Of a stretch of 64,000 nucleotides of DNA, positions 57,130 to 64,000 are shown piece after piece. A program made the translations under genes and the position numbers. The stretch's first letter is position 1. The number at the start of each line of letters is the position of its first letter. The stretch is from Isoetes taiwanensis. Its lineage: Eukaryota; Streptophyta; Lycopodiopsida; Isoetales; Isoetaceae. The notes beneath the pieces are model-generated. The model was not told the DNA's origin, did not search any database, and worked only from the letters and a program-made list of their open reading frames with translations. The stretch is taken from the NCBI GenBank assembly GCA_021234155.1, contig JAJEKV010000059.1, positions 2,122,182-2,186,181 of the forward strand, in the 5' to 3' direction.

Positions 57130-58620
57130 CTAAATTGTCCATGCCCGGAAGGATCACTGTGGCTAAATGTGTTCTAAGTAACACTCATGTCTATATGGCA
57201 TCTGCCCTTCTGGCCCCTCAGTGTAAGATGGATGAGATTGTGCACATTGTCAGGAATTTTATTTGGGGTGGAAATGAAGCAGGAGATGTTGTCAAGGTAG
57301 CTTGGGAGAAGTGCATTAAACCTAAGGCAGCTGGTGGTCTTGGAATGTTGGATTTTCAGCTCCAAAGTAAGGTGATGATATCGAAGTTTATTTGAAGGAT
57401 TCTTAATGGCAAGGATGACTCTCTTGGTCTGAGGTTATTGATGCAATCACTTCGGCATTGTTTTCCATTTCATAAGGCCGCCATTAAGCAGCTCTTTCCG
57501 TGGGCATTGCTTTATCATATACATCCGTATCCTAATGCTTCTCCCTTTTTAAAGGGCTTGCTTGCCGCTTGGGACACTGTCAGATCTCTTTTCATGTCAA
57601 TCTTGAGGCGTGTCTTCAGTTGTTTGCTCCATGCTGGTGGATTCCTTTACAGGACACTCCTGAGAACGTGCCCCTATGTGTTGTTGTTCATCCAAAGATA
57701 CAACGATGATGCATAGCAGCTGGTATAAGCACTATTGCAGCTTGGTATGAGTCTGGTCATCTCATGTCATGGGAAGCATTTAGGACGAAATTCCTCTTGT
57801 ACAGGTGGGATAGAGTGATTTGGAATCGTATTGCCACATGGTTGCCACAGGATTCTGGCCCACAGATTGAAGTAACTATATGGGATTGCCATCAGGGTAT
57901 CACGCCAGGGCGCTTTGTCTCTTTTGTGTATAAATTGCTTTTGCACCCTGAAATCTTGCCTCCATCTAATAGATGACATCTTCAGGTTCCTCAGCCACAG
58001 TGGAAAAGTGTTTGGACGTGGGTATGGGATAAGTTGCTTCATCCCAAAGTGGCAGTGTTGTGGTGGCAAGTGATCCATAGATGCATCAGAGTCAACAAGT
58101 TGGTTCATAAATTTGATAATCGAATTTCAGAGCTTTGTCCTCTATGTAAGCAAAGGGTTGAGAGTATTGAGCATTGTTTCTTCCTGTGTGAGCGGCTTAG
58201 GCAGGCTTGGTCTTGGTTGTTATCTCTTTTTGGCACGTCTCGATCTAGCCAGCAGGTTCTACTCGCTATCTATGCTGATGCATGGCACAAATGGCGAAAA
58301 CGAGCTTTTCATCTTACATGTGGTTAGCTTTTATGGTCAATTTGGAAGAGTAGGAGGCTATTTATCTTTAGGGGCATGGATATTGCAGATGAGATTCTTC
58401 TTCAGTGGACACAGAATAGAATTGTTATGGCTTACAAGTGTTCTTCTCTTGATCAAGAGAAGAAGGTACTGATTTGGCATACTTACCTTCAATTCATTCT
58501 TATGCATAGGCAGGTGGTTGTGCTCAGTTGGATTAGTTTGTCCGCTGGGGTTATAATCCTGTCTTTGCACTTTATGTTGTCATGTTCTGATCCAGAGGTT
58601 CAGCCAATGTGGTCCTGCAG
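57130..58620 (+). mobile_element. LINE 3' fragment (RT tail and zf-RVT)
   Basis: SMPGRITVAKCVLSNTHVY and RNFIWGGNEA are the LINE region after the reverse transcriptase; WEKCIKPKAAGGLGMLDFQL follows. Then LHPKVAVLWWQVIHRCIRVN and LCPLCKQRVESIEHCFFLCE form the zf-RVT zinc site. Stops and shifts (near 57395, 57714, 57974) show an old copy. No poly-A tail or target duplication was identified. Same lineage as the insertion at 27472-28566. Confidence 0.85.
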
Positions 58621-58885
58621 GCTACAAGGTCTGTTTAACAGTGCACTGGACTGCCTACCCCAAAAAGGGAGCATTCAACCTGCGGCAGCCTTACCCCAAA
58701 ACCGTGAATCAGGAGCATCCGGACCAGTTGAAGTAAACAGGAGCAGGCAGTGGAAAAGGAAGCCAACTTGGCAAACAAACCAAAGCAGACCTGGTAATCC
58801 AGACCGAAGCTCCAGGAGCCCTAAAGAACCCCCGAACCTTATCTGCAAACAAAGAAAGAAATAAAACAGTCAGAAATCTTATGCT

Positions 58886-59142
58886 CTTAGAACAAACCTC
58901 AATGCTTCCATCAGCTCTAGACGGACCTGGTAAGCAAAAATCAATGCCCTTACTGAACCTGATAAGCTTTGGCTGGAAACTCCACCGAGTAAATCTTTGC
59001 CCGATTAGCATGCGTGAAAGAACAGCCTTGTGTTCTCAAAACAAATCTGAATGCTTCTAGCAGCTCTATTACGGACCTGGCAAGCGAAAATCAAAGCGCT
59101 TAAACTGAACCTGATAAGCTTTGGCTGAATACTCCACCGAGA
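58886..59142. repeat. About 146-bp direct duplication
   Basis: CTGATAAGCTTTGGCTG and the surrounding AGAACAAAC-CAATGCTTC..CAGCTCTA, ACGGACCTGG, AGC.AAAATCAA words and CTCCACCGAG occur at 58890-58992 and again at 59036-59142, moderately diverged. Confidence 0.85.
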
Positions 59143-59238
59143 GAAGGGGTCGAAAAACAGAGATGATTGTGGAGGAAACAAGGCAATTAGATTTGGGGAT
59201 TTAAACCCCATTAGTTTAATCATGGATGGCGGAGGATA

Positions 59239-60120
59239 TTACTGCCCCATGATCGTCACTGCAATGAAGTAACGCATACCCTGCCCTGCTCCACTCTGTA
59301 GTAAAAATTTAAATGAAGAAATTTTGAAGGAAAGAACTTTGCCGGAGAACCCAATTTTAGGCGTTACATCTGCGGGAAAAAACGTTAGCACCGATGTGAG
59401 GGGAAAGCCCCAAAAACTTTTTAAGTAAGTCCATTTTTTCACCTTTCGGCCATTGTCCCTTCTTCGGTACAATGGATATCCGTCAACAACTGTCGTCTCA
59501 TCTGAAAATGCACGTGGGTAACGTTTCATACACTTACCTTCCTGCATGCACGGACTATGCGGATATTCAGTACCACACGGCCCATGCATCATATTACGAG
59601 TGACTACCTCATACAATCCAGGATATGCATCATTGTCTGGTATTTCCACATAAATGATTGATCAATTTCCGGCTGTAAAGGGCTTGTCGGTTTCATCCAA
59701 CATAGTCAATCAAATGTACATGTGGCAAACCTCTCTTTTGGAACTCGATGACATAGACTTTTGCAATTATGCCGCCGAATAATCATGATTAGTTATCAGA
59801 TCTACCAGCTCCTTTACTTTCATATGGAATACTCTAGCTACTAACTCTGGTCGATCATTTGGCGATTGGCCATATAATAATTCCTTTCGAATCTCTTCCC
59901 AATTTGCATTGGCAGTCATGGTTATAAAGAGGTCCGGCTTGCCAAGTTCACGAACAATAGACCGGCGTTCTGATACCATTGGGTGATGTATCTCAGACCT
60001 CCTGCATGTGAGGATGGTAACACAACTTTTCGGCCAATAGCACCTGCATCATCTCCTTCAAGTCAATAATACCTTGCAACATGTCTTTTCGAATGGTGTG
60101 TTCCATGGGTGCTTTGTGCT
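59239..60120 (-). pseudogene. Helitron Rep (HUH) fragment
   Basis: On the minus strand, from right to left: VVLPSSHAGGLRYITQWYQN (60050-59990), GKPDLFITMTANANWEEIRK and PELVARVFHMKVKELVDLI (59979-59770), then VIEFQKRGLPHVHLI (the HUH box, about 59760-59715), then NMMHGPCGTEYPHSPCMQEG and CMKRYPRAF with DGYPLYRRR (59649-59450). This is the standard order of the Helitron Rep N-terminal region. Frameshifts split it, and no helicase domain or CTRR end was found. It shows that true Helitrons exist in this genome. Confidence 0.85.
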
Positions 60121-60129
60121 AATCTCTGC

Positions 60130-61195
60130 AAACTCACATGGCCTTGAACGGGCCTAGGTGCTTAGGCGGTGGCGTTAGGCGCTCAGGCGGTAGAAGCCCC
60201 AAGGTGATCCCACCTTTGTACCAAGGCTCCCAAAAATGTACAAACCTATTGCAGAAACGATGGTAAAGGAAGCATATCCCCTGCCATATCTGTAATGACA
60301 GGCGGCCCTGTGCATTAAAAGACACATAATTTGAAAAATAGATCATGGCCTTGGGAGCAAAAAGAAGAAAGATGTTTTGAAAGGATTGCTTCTATAATGC
60401 CATGCACGACGGGATTTAACAATACCGGCAATGTTACCATAGCACAGACTTAGGGAACATGGGCAGTGGCTAAGTATATCTATAAGTCCGATGGGCACAG
60501 AAACTGGTATCTATCTCTAAAGCTAGCGTACAAACCTATTTGTACAAACTACTTCTTCAACTACATTTGTATTTGTAAAGCTATTTCAAGAAAAAAGAAT
60601 GAGAGAAATAGAAGGGAAATGTGGGTAACCTTCAGACTCAAAAATCCGATTGTTTTTTGCAGTAGATATGCCACTCCAATGGGATTTGTTGGAATATATA
60701 TGATTCTTCGTATGTGAAATGATCCTCTGTTGTTTGTCTATTGCCACAACCAATGAAATATGATTAGAAACTAAAAACACAGATGGGTGAAAACTGATCT
60801 GTACGGAATGCTCTTACTTCTCCATCCCTATGGAGATTGCCGTCTATACTGATGCTAATAATACTGGCGATTGCAAAACTGATCATAAGTAGAGGAGTAG
60901 CACCCAACCATGTCTAGCGTAACTGTAGCCGCCCACCACCGATGAGAGAAAAAATGCTGGGAAAGGTCACAGAAGCAAAGGAAACACGATGCCAAGAAAA
61001 ATAAATAAAACACAAAGAAAATTTGCCAAAAAAGCGTTTGCACCGGCGTTACCATACCGGAAAAAACATTCAAATCAAATAAATAGATAAAATAAAAGAC
61101 GCGGCAATGGCTGCCCTGGACGCCCAAAAAGTATTTCCTATCCGCTCCGTCTATTACTTCTCAGGATTTCATCCTAGCCGTCCTGAACTCCAACA
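60130..61195. other. No gene supported
   Basis: Mixed sequence upstream of the aspartic protease. Contains a short GCGGTGGCGTTAGGCGCTCA segment at 60166 of no clear type. Nothing else is recognised. Confidence 0.5.
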
Positions 61196-61202
61196 TATAA
61201 TT

Positions 61203-61211
61203 TATATAAAT
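61203..61211 (+). promoter_or_regulatory. TATA box candidate for the aspartic protease
   Basis: TATATAAAT about 220 bases upstream of the ATG at 61429. It is the only clear TATA-like word in the proximal region. Confidence 0.35.
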
Positions 61212-61428
61212 GGCCTTTTTTATATTGACTCCTGAATTTCTGGCCTCGCTCGCATTTTTCCGTGTAACTTAGCTGCATGCATCAGTTCCGGCGCTTACCC
61301 GGATCGGCTGGGCCTTTTTTTTACATCATTCTTCATGATCTTGCTTAACCACCTATATTTTAATCAATTGCATTTGTTGGGTTGAGTTTTCTTGTGGAAA
61401 TTTTGCATTGAATCTTGATTTTTCCACC

Positions 61429-63851
61429 ATGAATCTTCGGAAGGATGATAGAGCTTACTGGGTCTTCTTAGTCTGGGCTCTACGGTCTTTTGCAGCCTTC
61501 TCTTTATCCTTGCAGTCTTCAATGGATGGTAGTTTAGGAATTATGCAGCTTAAACACCGATATGCCGGACTAGAAGGCTCCAGCTTATGGCACAAGGGAA
61601 AAGGCATTAGTGATGCACATTGGGAACGGCTTAGAAGACATGATCAATCAAGACGTGGACGGTTTCTAGCAGATGGAGTGGTGTTTTCATTGGGTTGTCA
61701 TTCTGATCCGACAACTGCCGGGTATGGCATCTGAATTTTACTTTTAATCTTTGATTTTACTATCTTTTTAGTGGTAATTTATTATTAGTGGTATTCTATC
61801 GACTATAATAACGAGCTGCGTGTTTACTGATCTGCAAACATGATTCCCCCTTGACAACGAAACTCAAAAAGAATGGCAGAATTCTTGCCCTTGTTTCTCT
61901 CGATTCAATGCTTTTCTTAAAGTGCTTGGTTTCTGTCTTCCAAAGCAATCGAGGTTTTTGTTTTAAATAGCCGACCAAATTGCTTCTTATTAAACCGTAC
62001 AAGCTGCACATTCTTCTGAGCATTCTGCCATGATCCGCATGCTTGCACCAAAGAGAATCTAAGAAGCTAATGGTTCATGAGCCCTGGTGGAATCGTCCTT
62101 TTGGTTATTTACATGTTAGGGCCTCGTTTTCCCCATCTCCAAATTTTGTTTTCTCTTTATTCCTGAGGAATAATAATATGTGATGTCTGACATGAAATGC
62201 AGCCTATATTTTACTGAAGTGCGCCTTGGATCACCAAGTAAGAGTTATATTGTACAAGTAGATACTGGCAGTGATGTGCTTTGGGTCAATTGTCTTCCAT
62301 GCTCAGGTTGCCCTCGTAAAAGTGAGCTTGGGGTAAGCTGTTTTGTTACCTGCGTTCTGTGATCCTAATTAAACCTATGCTTCTTATTCACGTTGGTGTA
62401 TCTAAGCTGAAGTTCCCCGACGTGAGCTTTGCAGATCTCGCTAACACTTTATGATCCCAATGCCTCTTCAAGTAAGGCACAAGTGTCATGTTCGGACCCC
62501 TTATGTAAAACTGGAACACAAGTAACTGAAGCAAGTTGTAGCAACAATTCATGTGGTTATCTCTTTCAATATGGTGATGGAAGTACCTCAGAAGGTTATT
62601 ACTTGAAAGACGTTCTGCATTACCAATCTGTAGGAACTGGGAATTCACTTGTAAATTCAACGTCCACAATTCTTTTCGGGTAATGACTTGGCTCTCTTCG
62701 CCGCAAAAAGCAGCAAAATGAATTTAATAGAAGTGGCCCTGCAGGTGTAGTATTAACCAAACAGGCGACCTTACTACTTCAGACCAAGCTGTTGATGGAA
62801 TAATGGGCTTTGGACAACTTGACTTATCTGTGCCTTCTCAATTAGCTGCACAGGGGAAAGCACCTAAAGTTTTTGCTCATTGCTTAGAAGGAGAAGCACA
62901 GGGTGGTGGTATCCTTGTTATTGGCGATATTTCTGAACCAAAAATTGTTTATACTCCACTTGTTCCAAACTCGTATGTATTTTTTATTATTGTTCGACAG
63001 GCATTATGAAATGATGTAAACTTTTGCATTGTAAGTTCATTGGTCATTTTGGTTGCAGGACACACTATAATGTAAACCTTCGCAGCATTTCAGTTGGAGG
63101 AAAAGACTTGTCAATCAGTCCGTCAGAATTCACTTCAACTGACACGAGTGGAGTAATTATTGACAGTGGAACTACTCTTGCTTACTTACCTGAGGATGCC
63201 TATATTTCGTTTGTAAATGCGGTATTACTTTTTCTGCGCTCCAGTGAGGGTTCTCAGTTTCTTATTACTTAGCACCTGTCTATTCCAGATAACTGATGCA
63301 TATACGCAAGAGTCCAATCTTCAACCAATTAGCAACCAATCAACCCTGTGTTTTGAGGTAGAGAAAAGGTATGTTTCAGTTACAAGGTCACACTGTGCAT
63401 TGAATGTTTAGTTTTGCCTCGGTCCATGCATAATGATTGAGGGAAAAAGCTGTTTGTTATCCTAATCATTTCTCATGTGGTTATTCACTAATGATTTCAA
63501 GAGGTTTTCTGCACAACAACTGAGGTACACTCTTTGTTTCATAGAATCTGATAACTGCTGGCCTTCTCAAATTCTGTCCAGAATTCCCATCCCACTGCAA
63601 TACCCCTTGTTCCATTGGACCTTGAACACGTAGCTCCTTTATATGGTTTGCACCATCATGTATATGCTATCTGTTCCATTCATAGCGTTGCTTTTAAGTA
63701 GATATATGTAGATTTGTATGGGCTAAAATCTGAATGTGCCTTTTTCTTTCAACTTTTAAGCTTGGACCAATTATTTCCTAAGGTCACACTCCAGTTTGAG
63801 GATGCAGCCATGGAGTTGAGTCCAGAAGACTATCTATTACAAGGACATTCG
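61429..63851 (+). CDS. Plant A1-family aspartic protease, exons 1-7 of a gene running off the edge
   Basis: Exons 61429-61721, 62203-62332, 62435-62679, 62745-62972, 63059-63221, 63289-63368 and 63761-63851 all have AG/GT borders and join in phase. Exon 1 carries a hydrophobic N-terminal segment ([18 protein letters not shown]; secretory signal or anchor) and a propeptide. Exon 2 has [13 protein letters not shown] and the first catalytic [11 protein letters not shown]. Exons 3-4 hold the plant Cys-rich insert ([22 protein letters not shown]) and GIMGFG. Exon 5 has the second catalytic [12 protein letters not shown]. No stops. It resembles aspartic proteinase-like 1/2 proteins. The C-terminal exons lie beyond the window. 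It is the most convincing host gene here. Confidence 0.93.
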
Positions 63852-64000
63852 GTAAGAGCATGTGCACTTGCTTTATTGCTCAAATTGCTTGCTTAAATAT
63901 GTGAAGTCTTTGGTTATTCATGTTATCAACTTAGGATACCTGTTGGTTCTATTCTGTTCTTTCTTGCCTCCTTACGGCTTGAAATACCTTTCTGCAATTC

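Noticed and set aside
57767-58108. 113-codon minus-strand ORF
   Set aside because: Antisense shadow of the LINE zf-RVT region.
59239-60120. The Helitron Rep fragment as the source of E1-E3
   Set aside because: It lies outside all of those elements and no shared terminal sequence links them; it only shows Helitrons exist here.

Overview
The window reads as plant nuclear DNA from a large, repeat-choked genome. Support comes from a plant-type A1 aspartic protease split by well-phased GT-AG introns, PPR-protein fragments, plant LINEs with a zf-RVT tail, and DUF8039/DUF7869 transposon proteins. L1-type LINE ORF1 remains and large fossil DNA transposons would fit a seedless plant such as a fern or lycophyte, but that is inference. 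Only two loci look like ordinary intact host genes: a small secreted protein (53.6-54.3 kb) and the first seven exons of the aspartic protease (61.4 kb to the right edge). A possible first exon of a SEC11-like signal peptidase lies at 5.66 kb with no recognisable continuation.

Layout. 1-3.1 kb: decayed L1-like LINE on the minus strand, split by a 321-bp MITE with a 4-bp target duplication; a sister MITE lies at 54.7-55.0 kb. 3.1-6.8 kb: AT-rich DNA. 6.8-11.8 kb and 15.1-32.1 kb: DNA bounded by a recurring terminus pair, 5' TTTTT|GGGTTGCCCCAAG and 3' GGGCAACCCTC..CACCTTGTT. These look like an unrecognised class of elements carrying spliced gene fragments (TPR, WD40, PPR). A 2-kb segmental duplication supplies an empty site at 36.6 kb showing that 15060-32105 (17 kb) and 32690-33885 (1.2 kb) are absent from the sister copy with near base-exact boundaries.

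Inside the 17-kb block sit a decayed minus-strand gene with a ParB/DGQHR-like region and an FCP1-like HAD phosphatase exon (17.3-22.7 kb), a head-to-head DUF8039 gene, and a DUF8039/DUF7869 transposase-like gene (25.9-29.9 kb) split by a LINE with a 10-bp target duplication. Nineteen copies of the palindrome ACGCGCANTGCGCGT are confined to 18.3-24.5 kb, all outside exons, four of them in each of two ~100-bp-arm hairpins.

38.0-45.8 kb is a second large transposon: a plus-strand DDE-like transposase gene converges on a minus-strand coiled-coil/RING/AT-hook gene, and both promoters share GGGTATAAAATCAC in inverted orientation. 48.4-53.0 kb holds a related minus-strand gene with coiled coil, RING-like and Ulp1 protease regions, again followed by an FCP1-like HAD exon. 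The same accessory phosphatase exon therefore follows three different transposon-type genes. 57.1-60.1 kb holds a LINE tail and a Helitron Rep fragment.
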